This document shows positions 20,331 to 31,557 of a stretch of DNA of 64,000 nt, one piece after another. Both the position numbers and the translations under genes were made by a program. Source of the DNA: Hypericum androsaemum (taxonomy: Eukaryota; Streptophyta; Magnoliopsida; Malpighiales; Hypericaceae); the NCBI GenBank assembly GCA_963995505.1, contig OZ023199.1:62001-126000 (forward strand), in the 5' to 3' direction. The notes beneath the pieces are model-generated. The model saw nothing but the letters and a program-made list of their open reading frames with translations, did not search any database and was not told where the DNA came from. The stretch's first letter is position 1; every line of letters starts with the position of its first letter.

Positions 20331-22260
20331 CCACGATAGTTAAAAAGTAGAAGTAGCCATCATATGAAGGTATGTTATATTTACCCCAAATATCCACATG
20401 TATAATATCAAACTTGTTGAGGGCAGTAGTGGAACTAAGAGGAAAAGGAAGTCTTTTATGCTTCGCTAGATGACATACATCACAGGGAATAGGGACTCTA
20501 ATATCTATACTAGACTCATGCTGCTTCAAAAGCTGCAATTTGGAGGAAGGGACATGTCCTAAACGCGAATGCCAAATGGCTAAATCATTGTGGATAACCT
20601 GGGAACTAACAAGAGAGATTGGTTCGGAGACTTGGTGAGATGTTTGATGGCCTGCTTGCAAAATATAAAGTCCATTCGTAACAGATGCCTTACCAATCGT
20701 CCTCTGGGTAGCAAGGTCCTGCAAAATGCAGTCATTAGCTGTAAAATTAGCAACATAAGAGGAATTCCTAAGGAGCTGGCTTATAGATAATAGGTTGAAT
20801 GTAAAAGAAGGAACATGTAGGACATTATGCAGTTGTACACTATCAGTGAGTTGGACTAAACCTACATGTTGGGCTAGAGCTCTAGAACCAGTGGGTAACA
20901 GAATGTGTACATCAGTGAGTGGTTTATAGGAAATGAAAAAGTCTAGTGAGCAAGCTATATGATCTGATGCACCTGTATCCACTATCCAAGATCTATTAGA
21001 AACCGAGCTTAGAGAACCTATGAAAGATGTAGTCAGAGTACCTGACATAGAAGGAATCATGGAAGAAGAATTAATTTGAGGCAAGTGACCAGTGGATCCA
21101 CTTGTGGAATGCCCTTCCAGCTTACCCGGTCTGGAAGGGAAGTGTTGGTTCATGAGGCTCAACACATTAAAATGTTGATCTGCTGTCAAGTTCAACCTGG
21201 AGAGTTCTTGAACAAGTACAGTTGTGCCCTGTTGTAGAGAGGGTGCAATACAGTTGGCTACGTTGGGACCTTGAGAGGATGAGCCTTTTGTCTGAGATCT
21301 TGGTTTCCACCCAGCTGGATAACCATGTTTCTTGTAGCACTTGTCAATTGTGTGCCCAAAAAGCTTGCAATATGAACACTGAGGTTTTCCTGACACGTTC
21401 CAATTCTTCTTGTACCCTTGCTGCCCCTGAGCTGCCAGAGAAGCAGGCTCAATAGAAGATGCACGGTCATAAAATGCCCCATGAGACATGGGCGTTGGTA
21501 GCAGGGGAGCCATGTACTGTTGCTCATGTTGCTGAGCAAGGAAAAGAACTCTGGGCAACTCATGAAGTGGATCAGCCAAGAGAATCTGAGAACGTACACC
21601 TGAATAATTCTCATTAAGACCCATCAAGAAACGCACAACTTGGTTAGTTTCATAATAGCCCCTAATAGTACGTATGGCTTCACAAGAGTCATCTAGATCT
21701 TCATCCTCTTCATTAGTATCAGTAGTGACAGCACACTTACAACGAGGAACAGGTTGTAACTCCTCTAGCCTATCCCAAATAATTTGAAAACGAGTGAAAT
21801 AGTCATTAATGGACAATCCTCCCTGCTTCAAGTTATGGATTTCCTCAAGCAAATTACAGATACGTATTGCATCTCCTTTACCAAATCTTTGTTTCAAATT
21901 CTCCCAAACTCCTATAGCAGTATCAAAATGATGCAGAGATTGTGCAATAGCAGGTTCTACAGACCTAATGATCCAGTTAAGTACCATATTGTTGCATCTC
22001 TTCCAAGAAAAATAGCGAGAATCCGCACGACGAGAAATTTTAACTGAGCCATCTATGAACTGATCTTTGTTCTTACAACCTAAAGTGAGAAGCATTGACT
22101 TACTCCAGGAATGGTAATTAGGGCCATTCAAGAGAGGTGACACGAGCACCTGGGAAGGGGATTCGCTGGGGTGAAGGAAATATGGACTCGTCTCGTCCAT
22201 TGGTAACACCATCGCACCGCCAGTGCCTGTCGGAGCAGCCGGAGAAGATAGAGAGGCCAT
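20281..22260 (-). CDS. Copia gag-protease-integrase N-terminal part (659 aa, frameshifted at its end)
   Basis: Residues about 40-220 are a UBN2/gag-like capsid region (LLNGPNYHSWSKSMLLTLG, VWENLKQRFGKGDAIRI). A CCHC zinc knuckle (CSYCKLFGHTIDKC) lies near residue 300, the aspartic protease motif WIVDTGASDHI near 430, the pre-integrase LAIWHSRLGHV and CDVCHLAKHKRLPF near 570-610, and integrase starts with FDIIHVDIWGKY. A homopolymer insertion at 20299-20305 moves the integrase into the next frame, where it resumes at about 20330 and runs to 19785. Gag, protease and the integrase N-terminus are intact. Confidence 0.85.
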   Translation of the reverse strand: MASLSSPAAPTGTGGAMVLPMDETSPYFLHPSESPSQVLVSPLLNGPNYHSWSKSMLLTLGCKNKDQFIDGSVKISRRADSRYFSWKRCNNMVLNWIIRSVEPAIAQSLHHFDTAIGVWENLKQRFGKGDAIRICNLLEEIHNLKQGGLSINDYFTRFQIIWDRLEELQPVPRCKCAVTTDTNEEDEDLDDSCEAIRTIRGYYETNQVVRFLMGLNENYSGVRSQILLADPLHELPRVLFLAQQHEQQYMAPLLPTPMSHGAFYDRASSIEPASLAAQGQQGYKKNWNVSGKPQCSYCKLFGHTIDKCYKKHGYPAGWKPRSQTKGSSSQGPNVANCIAPSLQQGTTVLVQELSRLNLTADQHFNVLSLMNQHFPSRPGKLEGHSTSGSTGHLPQINSSSMIPSMSGTLTTSFIGSLSSVSNRSWIVDTGASDHIACSLDFFISYKPLTDVHILLPTGSRALAQHVGLVQLTDSVQLHNVLHVPSFTFNLLSISQLLRNSSYVANFTANDCILQDLATQRTIGKASVTNGLYILQAGHQTSHQVSEPISLVSSQVIHNDLAIWHSRLGHVPSSKLQLLKQHESSIDIRVPIPCDVCHLAKHKRLPFPLSSTTALNKFDIIHVDIWGKYNIPSYDGYFYFLTIVDDHTRSLWTFFDEKQE

Positions 22261-22316
22261 CCGTTAGCTGAAGCTTCCAGGAAATCACCACGGCTAAGTG
22301 TGGCGCTCTGATACCA

Positions 22317-22836
22317 TGTCAATTTTGGTGGAAGGAAAAATGGGAGAGTGAAAAGAGAGGAAGAAGGAGCTGGAAAGAAGAGAAGCCAAATTGTTTCATT
22401 GAATCATTTCTCTCTCATTCTCTGTACCATACAAAATTGGTTTTGGGTAAGGATTTATATCCCCTTAAATCCAACTACACATGTACTACAACTACAGAGA
22501 AAAGGGATAAGAAGAGATATTGGTGGAGAATATCCTCACCACATGTCCAAACTAATTTCGTCATTTAGCTGGAGAAAAAGATATGTTGGCATTGAGTGGG
22601 AACCGCACGTCCCCTATGCAAATCTCCAGCTGTCCAACCCGAGGAGTGGGACCCGCACGTGCTTTCTTCTTGGACTCCTTGGTGTTGGATTGTAACTTGG
22701 GCGAGTCATTATCATTGGGCTGAAAATACCCATCAACTTCTTTCTCCTTACCTTTAAGCCCATCGGTCCTTCCCTCCATTTCTTCATCTTCAAATTCAGC
22801 AGTAGGAGGAAGAACATGAAACACAGAATATGATTT
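22317..22836 (-). repeat. Copia 5' LTR
   Basis: On the minus strand it contains a TATA-like GGATATAAATCC near 22455-22466, suitable for driving the element. The primer-binding site follows immediately at 22316. Confidence 0.85.
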
Positions 22837-23513
22837 TGAAGTCAGACCAAAAAAGCTGTAAACTCGTGTTTCCCTACTGACTGAGCTTGAGCTGCTCTAC
22901 GAGACTATTGCACAAGTGTCAGAGCTCAAGTGAAATCCCAAGCCTACTACCATCGCAGCCAGGCCAATGCCGAAATCTAGTTGATCTAGACTCAGTAGCG
23001 GTGTTGTGTCTCTACCCACCAGTTGGTTAAGAGAAAACGCATCCGGTCGTGGGAAGGAGAAAGGGGTACCCACACCCACACCTTCCTTGCTCGACACCGA
23101 CGCTGCTGCCGCGGTGGACATGACACGCACCCGCTCGCTACCGATCAGCCCGTACCTCCGGAGCGTCGCCATCCCATTAATTATGCTTCGAATTTTGGTT
23201 TCCTAGATAAGAGTCAAATTGGTTGTCGTACGGTGGGATGAGGAGGAGGTGGGTTGACAGTTGCTATTATATTTGGTAATGATATTTCATTTTTCAATAA
23301 TGGTCCTCGTCATCGTGCTAATCCTCTAGCGTAGCGCCGCCTTCTTCGTTGGTCAGTTCTTAATTAAAATCCTTTCATAGCAGCTGCTTATACAGCTCAT
23401 TTCACATCGCTAGCTCACACCAGCCTCCTCCTAGTAATTGAAATTGTAAAGAGCAATCATTTTATTGAATTAAGCAGGAAATATATAAAACACGAGAGGG
23501 AATTGGCGTCGTT

Positions 23514-26500
23514 TTAGATAGTAAAGTGGGTGGTAGCAGAGTCGGACATGGAGGAGTTGATGGAGACCACGAGCGGGGAACGAACCAAGTGGGTCCCATC
23601 CGACCACACCATCTCCCCGAACACGAACCTCTTTCCCCCGCCCTTCACCCCGCGCATCGTCCTCAGCGTCACGTAGTAGCTCACCTCGGGCTTGAACCGG
23701 GTGAACACCAGGAGCCGGGGCCACACGCTCACCTCCACTCCAGTGGGCTCCACCACGCGGCTCAGCCAGTACACTGCCGCCCCCTTCCCCCCAACCTCCC
23801 TCACCGTCCTCCTGATCGTCGTCGCCGTCCCCCTCAGGCCGGCCACCGTCATGGACGGGTAGTTGACGTCGGCGTTGGTGAGGTGGGCGTAGGAGGAGCA
23901 CGTGGTGGCGGCCTCCTGGAGTGGGAGGAGGCGGTTGATTGGGTGGCCCCCGCCCTGCTTGTTGAGGTTGCAGAGGAAGATGAGGTGGTCGCGGGGACCC
24001 ATGTCGTAGACGAGCCCCGGGTCCATTGCTCGAGTGGGGTCCACTTCCCCTGCCCCGACGTCGAAAGCGTCCGCCTCCTTCCCTGAACCCCCAGCCTCGA
24101 TCCCCTCCCCCTCGTTGTCCCTCGTCGACGCTGCAACATTATTTATACACGTCTTAGTAATTGTACGGACGCATGTGCATGTGTGTATACTAATCAGGAA
24201 ATGCGTACCTGTGGTGATAAGGGCGGACCTAATGGCTGCGGGGGACCAGAGAGGGTGGGCGGACTTGAGGAGCGCGACCACCCCGGACACGTGTGGGCAC
24301 GACATGGAAGTTCCCGACTGGATGTTCCATTTGACGCGGCGGCTGTCCATGTCCGCCAAAGTCGGAGGTGTCTTCCAAGGCCATGCCGCCAGTATGTTCT
24401 CCCCTGGAGCGCTTATGTCCGGCTGTGGGAGATACATTTAATATTGGTTTAATTACTACTTACTTATTTACTGGTAATATATATATATATATAGTAGAGG
24501 TATCAAAATTATGTATACCTTGAGAATGTCGGGTGAGATTGAGCTTGGCCCTCTGGACGAGAAGTAAGATACGATCGGTGCCTGCCATTTCCCGACCTCT
24601 GTTGTGCTCGGCATTATCCGAATTACTGGAAGTCTTCATTCATTTTTTTTTAATTAAGTACAAAAATATATTACTATAGATTAAAGAGTAGATTTGTACT
24701 TAACAATAATAATAATATCATCAGAGTATAGTAATTAGTACTTAGGGAGCAGGCGGAGGTAGTTGAAAATGGTGGTGCCTTGATCAACGTCGAAGAGGAC
24801 GGTTGGGACAACGTCAACGTTTGGGGACTGTTGGGTGGTGGGAGGGTGTACGAAGAGCAGGGCCGACCCATTAGCCAGCCCCACCGCCAACTGGGCTATT
24901 CCAAAGTCCGCCACCGGCCCTATGTTGGAGAAGCACAGTATTGCTTTCCCCGTCGCCGAATTATTCAACCAACAATCCGGCGAACACACCCTACACACAA
25001 CCATTACGCAAAATCATCAAATCTAAATTAATTTTATTGCCGGTAACAACGAATAATGAACAATGTTTAAATTTAATTTTATGCTTACCCATCTGCAAAA
25101 TATTTGGACGCGTATGTCATTTTCCCCTTGATTTCTTTGACGATCAAACCTTGCCCCTGTGGTAATCGATCAGATTCATTTCAAACCAAAATTAATTATA
25201 TCAACAATGGTTTGATTGTATTACGTACGGAGATAGAGAAGTTATTGTTGAGGTGAAGGGTGGTAGGGAAAGAGCGGTCGATGGTGGAAGCGGCCACGCA
25301 GATCCCCCAAGGCGAGACGTTGCTGACCAGGGAAGGCTGCGGCCCGTCGTTCCCAGCCCCGAACACCACCGTGACCCCGAGCAGCGCCGCGTGGAAGGAG
25401 CCTATGGCCGCCTGGGACTCGAAGAGGGGCAGCAGCGGGGGAGGATCCCCGAAGGAGGCTGAGATGACGTTAACCCCATCACGCAAGGCGTCGTCGAAGG
25501 CCGCCATGATGTCTGCCTCCGAACACATCCCCGTGTAGTTCCGCCACCAGCACACCTTGTATACCGCCAGCCTCGCCCTCGGTGCCCCACCACGCGCCGT
25601 ACCTATGTGTGCATATGGATCGTCAAACTAATTTTATTTTATCACAATATGATATATGATAATGTTTAGACCAATTAAAATTATATATCGCGTCATATTT
25701 ATGTCAAACTATACTAAAATTTTCTGGCGTGCATATATTATTAGTATACAAAGGTATTTTTGACCGTTATGGCTGAAGCTGCATATATTATATCAGTATG
25801 CAAAGGTATTATAAAAATGAAGTATAAATTTAACAAAGGTTAAAATTTCTTGAGTTGAGTGTACCTTGAGCGAATCCGAAGAAGGAGGCGTTGGATACGA
25901 GGAAGCCGACGGCGGTGGAAGCAGTGTGGGTGCCGTGGCCGAGGTAGTCACGAGGGGATCGGTACTCCGGAGAGGTGATGGGGCCGTAGTCGTGCTCGAA
26001 GCCTTTCAAGTAGTAGCGGGCCCCAATCAGCTTCCGGTTGCACGCGGTTCTGGGGTCAAAGTCCTCCCCGGCCACGCACTCGCCCCTCCACCGCGATGGG
26101 ATTGGGCCCAGCGGCTTATTGCACCCTCCTTCCTTGAAGCTCTCCGCCTCTGGCCATACCCCTTGTACATATTTCATGCATATGATATATACCCACGCAC
26201 GTCCGATCAATGCATGTCCTCTAATTGAATTTAGTTTACTATCTTAGTTTCAATATATTTAAATCCACAGTTCAAACTCGAAACGTCGTTCAGACCGTAT
26301 ATAATCAAAAGTACCTGTGTCAAACATGCCAACAACGACGTCTTCACCGTAGGAGAGCTGCAAAGGAGTGGTGGTACTAGTGGTGGAGGAGTGAATGTGA
26401 TGATGATGATGATGATCCAGAGGAAGCCCCAAGAAATCCCAACTTCTGGTGGTATGCAACTTCAATGTTTTGCTCTTAAACACTGATATCACTCCCCTAT

Positions 26501-27256
26501 TCTCTGCCCACGTACGCATTTTCATTATTCATTTATCCTTCTAACCACATTAATTTATTATTCCTTTTAACTTTTCTTTTATATTCATTTTACCCACATT
26601 AATATAAGCTCTGCTTTTCGAGAATTAAAAAAATGCACATATATATATATATATATATAAGAGAAAGAGCATGGTTGTGTACATACTGGAGAGGGCGGCG
26701 GCCTGAGTAGCATTCAGCTTAGCTGCAAATCCGGAGAAGCTGTGCTTGTAGCTATAGAGCATCGATCTTTTTATTTCAGCTTCACTATTAAGAAGAAAAA
26801 AATTATATATTAATTAATCAACAATTTATGGTATCTAATTTGCTTAGAATATCTATTTAAATTCATGGGAGTCGAGTAATATAATGTATATAAACAGAGT
26901 TTAAATTCAATAAAATTTTAATGTATAGATCGATAATGATGAATTGCCAAAGTAATTTGTATTATTAGTTAGTGAATCCAAATGAGGAATTAATTAAATT
27001 AGTAACCTTTCAAAGACATGAGATAGGTGTTGAAAATGAGAGATTGAAGTAAGGGCGGGATCACCAAATTGAGTTTGACCCAAATACACAATGTAAACCT
27101 GCATGTCATTAAGAAAGAGTACAAGTTAATATTAATGAGATCAGCGCAAATAATTAAGCTGCTAATTTAACTAATTAAATTACATACGTGAGAAGTGGGA
27201 TCAATTGAGAGTGCGAGAGAGAAAAAGAAGAAGGATAATAGAAAAAAAGTTGACAT
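23514..27256 (-). CDS. SBT3-like subtilisin-type serine protease, 11 exons, 793 aa
   Basis: A secreted plant subtilase. Exons (minus): 27256-27188, 27098-27007, 26784-26687, 26503-26315, 26161-25865, 25602-25229, 25156-25089, 24990-24742, 24633-24519, 24422-24209, 24130-23514; the lengths keep one frame. Order: signal peptide (MSTFFLLSFFFSLALS), I9 propeptide (VYIVYLGQTQFGDP, MLYSYKHSFSGFAAKL), catalytic Asp (VVVGMFDTGVWPE), His (GHGTHTAST), PA-like insert, oxyanion Asn (FGAGNDGP), catalytic Ser (SGTSMSCPHVSG) and C-terminal Fn3-like domain (NADVNYPSMTVAGL). All three catalytic residues and the Asn are present. Odd: seven His among eight residues (HHHHHHIH) between the propeptide end and the Asp block. 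The acceptor of the exon at 24633 follows an A-rich rather than pyrimidine-rich stretch and is my least certain joint. Substrate unknown; such proteases act in the apoplast. Confidence 0.88.
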
Positions 27257-27296
27257 GTTTCCTTCCTGCATATGGGAGGGAGGGATCCCCTCATGG

Positions 27297-27309
27297 GCTT
27301 TTTATAAAG
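27297..27309 (-). promoter_or_regulatory. TATA box of the subtilase gene
   Basis: Minus-strand GCTTTATAAAAAGC lies about 40-50 bases before the start codon at 27256, giving a very short leader. Confidence 0.55.
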
Positions 27310-29536
27310 CACCGCCTTTCTCTCCCTGCAACATTTATTTATTATGGTCACAAATTTGATAAATCTAAAGGGGCATGAAATTATATTTCCTGTTGATAAA
27401 TATACTGTCATTTTGATCTTTTAGACTACATTTATTTACAACTCAATCTAATCTCTAAATAAATAATTAATTTTTCTCTTAAAAGACAATTCAATCTATA
27501 AAATGCAACAGCCTGGCTGACGACACGCTGTTGGAGTCCAACCGCAAATTCCCAAGCCGTAAGAGAATCTCTAGGCTCTAACTGCGTGCTGATTGAAGAA
27601 TGAGCCGACCCTGGTCACCAACATGATCCCTTTTTCTTTTGTTTTTATTAAAAAAATAGTTTTTCTTATTGGTGATCTGGTTGGCCCCGGTCACTAATGA
27701 ATATTGTCTCACCAATTCAATTCAACTTTTTTTTTAACAAAAAATTTGTCTTATTCGCAAATCGGTTGGCTAAGATTATGAATAAAGATGGTCTTAGTAA
27801 TTACCATTGAAGAGTATTTATAATTGATCGAATGAATAAAACCTGATGTACCAGAAATCACAGGAGCACCAGAATATAAAAGTTTCAATATATTATTTTT
27901 GGTGAGTCACACTTGTGTAAATATATATATACATTGAGAAGTTAGCAAAATATGTAATTTAGAGTAACATATTAGAAGCACTTAGACTATTAAAGTAAAA
28001 GAATCTGATTGTTCTTTTGTTAAATCTAAAACCTGATGATTACTAAAAATGAGACAAGATTTTTATTTATTCGAAAATAAATCGTCAAAATAGTAAATAA
28101 TTAATTTACTATTTATTACACCATTTTAATGGTTGCTAATACTTTTAGCCAAAGTAAACATAAGATAATAATATATTAATACATAGAGATTATCTCATAA
28201 TTAATCCATAAACATCTTCTGATATAATCTTTGAATCTAACCTCATACGTCCAACTTGAACAACGGAGATTTCCATAGAGGATGAAACTTCCTGTTGAAT
28301 TTGTTAATCGTAGCTGTGAGACAAGAGGACCAAAGATGAGACAAGATGTGAGCGCTTTTAATCTAGAGTTACATATGTTCTATTTATTTTATTTTTTAGA
28401 TAATTCTCTAATATTTAAATTGTCGAGTTCTATTTAGAATCAGTTATTCAAATGATGATGGATGAATATTTTGGTAAACCCTAATTAGTATTTGAGATAG
28501 AAATTTATATGAGTGACTAGTAATTTCAATTTCTCCAAACTAAAAGACTAATTTAATAAAAATTCCTCCCTTTCCTATATTATATCAAAACATATAGATT
28601 TTTTAAGTATTTTCCAATTGTATTTCACCACATCCACCCACCAAAAAATATCGTGTGTACCACTACCACCTATATATAGGTGCATAGGTGGAATGACAAG
28701 CCTCGGCCTGAGGGATGATCACTAGCTTCCCTCCCACCATCCATCCATCCATCCATCAACACAACTACACAAGAGAGAGATATACATAGCATGTGAGGGT
28801 TCATGATGATTCCCGGCAGCTTCCGTCTCCTCCGGGAAGCCTACACTCTTCTAGTAAGTTACTAACTAGTCTCTTCTTCTTCTTCTTCTTCTCTGCTTTC
28901 TCATTTTCTTGTACCATTGCAAACATGGAAACTTCTCACACTACGTACATTTTAGATTAATTGGCCATTGTTTCGAAAATACAATATTATATGCGACATA
29001 ACTAGGGTATCATACATATATTCGCTTGCTCCAAAACAAGTGGCAAGTTTGACCATCTTCATATTCAAGTAAGGATGTAAGACGGTGAATGTTTGAGCCA
29101 AGAATCCCCATTACATTTTCCCCACAACATTTATATAAGGATAAATTACCTTCAAGTCTTTGATTATGGTAAGCATACTGCCTCTTAATAAAAAATAATG
29201 TGTATGCGGAAGTCGATGAGTCAATGATATTTATAGGTTGTAGAACCTGATCTGCGAGCTACAAAGATCACCATCTTTTTTTTTGATAATCTGTGTCCAC
29301 AATAGAGTAGAGAGTATATATGTTTTTGTTTTAGAAGATGATTAGTAAATGAATAGTTTTTCTATTTTAGATGGTGATCTTTTTAATAATATATATTTTT
29401 ATTTATGATGTTCAAATAAAAAATAAACAAATTCAAAATTTTATCATTTCAACTAACATTTATGGGTTGGTCGACACACAGTTGCTCTGAAATCAAATTA
29501 CCGAAGGCGATGATCAAACCTAGCTAGCTACACCAA

Positions 29537-29591
<55 letters not shown>

Positions 29592-30008
29592 TAATTATAG
29601 GTGTGAATTAATTGCGTGAATTCCGGGGCTTGAATATTGATGAGGCGTAATCAGCAAATTATACTCGAAAAGCCTTGCGAACTACGCCTCCCAGTAGTCT
29701 TCCACCTCTGATCCCAATCATACTGCTAAATGCGCGCCTTTGATCAACGCTCTAAATTTTTGTAGGTCACTAAATCTGTTAGTGACCTACTGCTAATTTT
29801 ATGTAATCTCAAAATTTCAGTCTGTCTTTTTTTTAATAAGTAAATTGTATTGATTCTACCAAAAAGTAATTATAATTATAATTACATCGAAATGTACTAA
29901 GCGTACAACTTCCGGGCACTAAAGTACTAATCCAGAACAAGTATCTAGCATAATTCAAAATAGATCCGACAAAAAAACAGATCCTCTTAAGCACACCAAA
30001 GAAAAGAT
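27310..30008. other. Gene-poor AT-rich spacer
   Basis: No coding region I can support. Contents: scattered AT-rich DNA, a CATC tetranucleotide run near 28738-28757, a short exon-like ATG segment at 28804-28854 (see findings), and a (TA)n microsatellite at 29539-29587. Confidence 0.6.
29539..29587. repeat. (TA)n microsatellite
   Basis: About 24 uninterrupted TA units. Confidence 0.9.
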
Positions 30009-30260
30009 ATGAAACTATGGAGGGTTAAAAAGAAGGAACCGAACAAGCCCTCGAGCAGCAGTCTTAATCGTATGGAGGAACTCAGAAGTATCTTCTTTCC
30101 AAAAAAAAGTCATAAAAATTGTCAATCGCCATACCTCCGACATGAGGGTGAGGCAAAATTCAACTGCAATCCGTCGTGGACGGAGTCCTATCCGAAAGTA
30201 GGACAGGCGTAGTTGTTGGAAAATAGCGAAAGCCTCATCATAAGAGGTCATCCGAACCTT
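30009..30260 (+). pseudogene. LINE-type retrotransposon RNase H fragment
   Basis: The plus frame ends AKFNCNPSWTESYPKVGQA, which resembles the start of the RNase H domain at the C-terminus of plant LINE polyproteins. The equivalent piece KFNCDVSWIEGLPLSR occurs in the LINE remnant near 50700 in this window. Only about 70 codons are open, with stops downstream. No other LINE domain is seen nearby. Confidence 0.45.
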
Positions 30261-31550
30261 TGCTCAGCAAGTCTTCCTTGTTAGTCGTAGCCGCATGATG
30301 TATCATTGTTATTAACATATTGTAATATTGTTAGTCGCATGAATATTTATAATATTATCCTTGATTTGCAATTTTGCGACCGATGTCGTCTGGATCTGGA
30401 TCTACCGATGGGGCCAGCAGTGAATCCAACCCAAAAATGAAAGAGTAAATGCTATGCGACATTCAATTTATGGCCATTAACGTCGCAAATTGGCAATTAA
30501 GATCAGGATTTCATGCGGTCGCATAATAATGACTATAAATAGTTAACATTAAAGACTTTTTGAAAAACTTGCACTTTACTTGGATTCCTTTTTTATTTGG
30601 GATATAATATATAGTTGCACATTATTATACTTGATTGATCCCCAATGAGTAGTATCTCAAAATTATACTTGATTGAGATAATGACCTCAAAATCATATTT
30701 AGGCATATAATAAGGATGAACAAATGAATTTTCAAACAAAAAATCCTAGAAATAGTATTCGAATAGGAATTTGCTTTTTTTTGGTATGAACAATATTCAG
30801 GAATTGGATAAAGTTAACGTGATGGGCCGATATATCGATTGGGCCATTTGTGGCAGTAGTGGGTGGGTCGCTCGATTTTCACACAATGAACGGTGCATAT
30901 ATCTTGGTTTGATAAAGGAGTAGGAGTTACGAGGAAGAGTTGGAGAAATTCGAGTCTGTGTTGGGATCAAAACCTGATCTAACTGAATCTTCAGTGGCAA
31001 GCTACAATCAAGTCCTATAACCCCCCTTGACTTTTTTTATTTCGCTTTAGTTGTTGCGGACGTTTTGGTGGTCTTGGATTGAATGGTGTTAACTGTCTGG
31101 TTGTATGCATTGGGTTTTTTGGGCCAAGAAGCCTGACGCGGGGGACCTTTTGACTGGTTTTATTTTGATTGTAGGAGGTAGATAGAGTTTATCAGGTAGA
31201 GGTAGTTGCTGCTACATTGATAGGTTTTTTCTAGTTCCATTGGTGTATTTATTAGGTTGTAACTTTGAGATTTTTTTGAGGAATAATACAATTTTACTTT
31301 TTTTTTAATTAAAAAAAAAAGCAAGCTACAATGCCACTTGGTGTTATTCAAAGCTACCATCAGGGAATGATGCCCTCTTCTATTACTAGATTCTCATGCA
31401 CCTTTCTTTGCATATGCTAAAGGAGTCTCAAATAATACGTTTGATGAATCCTTTATCAACGAGAATGCCATTAAATCCTTTACATGTCTTTATTTTTTTG
31501 AGATGATGTCTTGTTCACTTGTAATAGTGAAGGGTTGTATACAGAGTAAG
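30261..31550. other. Intergenic, no gene seen
   Basis: AT-rich DNA with homopolymer tracts, including an A/T run at about 31300-31320. Short open frames here have no recognisable domains or splice context. Confidence 0.5.
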
Positions 31551-31557
31551 TATTTCA

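Larger units (their letters stand above)
17650..22836 (-). mobile_element. Ty1/Copia LTR retrotransposon, about 5.2 kb, recently inserted, defective
   Basis: Two terminal repeats (17650-18168 and 22317-22836, about 520 bp) differ at roughly ten positions, so about 98% identical and young. The primer-binding site TGGTATCAGAGC lies at 22316-22305 (minus), next to the 5' repeat. The interior reads gag, protease, integrase, reverse transcriptase in Copia order on the minus strand. Damage: one extra base in the A run at 20299-20305 breaks integrase; the frame is lost again around 19740 and 19210-18850; RNase H and the polypurine tract are absent. Flanks GCATA (17645-17649) and GAATA (22826-22830) differ by one base and are only a tentative target-site duplication. 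It sits in the intron after the FGIGLAAM exon of the E1-beta pseudogene. Confidence 0.9.
16870..23172 (-). pseudogene. Decayed 2-oxoisovalerate dehydrogenase E1-beta gene (BCKDH E1B), split by a Copia element
   Basis: Pieces of the mitochondrial branched-chain 2-oxoacid dehydrogenase E1-beta gene occur in the right order on the minus strand: a transit-peptide-like start (23172, MATLRRYGLIGSERVRVMST); FGIGLAAM ending at a GT donor near 22956; GNRA then FADY..FPAFDQ near 17640-17596 with a deletion and a one-base insertion; QIVNEAAKFRYRSGNQFN (17517-17464); EVMREGEDITLVGW near 17390-17345; SCELI, a one-base slip, then DLKTLLPWDKEAI (about 17223-17165); SHEAPFPPLVFERFYMPNKNK (about 17093-17031), which skips the segment between SHEAP and the final PLVFE; and IVDAIKSTVNY (about 16905-16872). 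The last exon is preceded by TGCAC where TGCAG is expected, a likely acceptor loss. The catalytic core CGGLTIR... is missing. The locus cannot encode the enzyme. Exon pattern retained means gene duplication, not retrocopying. Confidence 0.85.

Noticed and set aside
23526..24086. 186-codon plus-strand frame
   Set aside because: Antisense of the GC-rich last exon of the subtilase; composition is Pro/His/Gly artefact.
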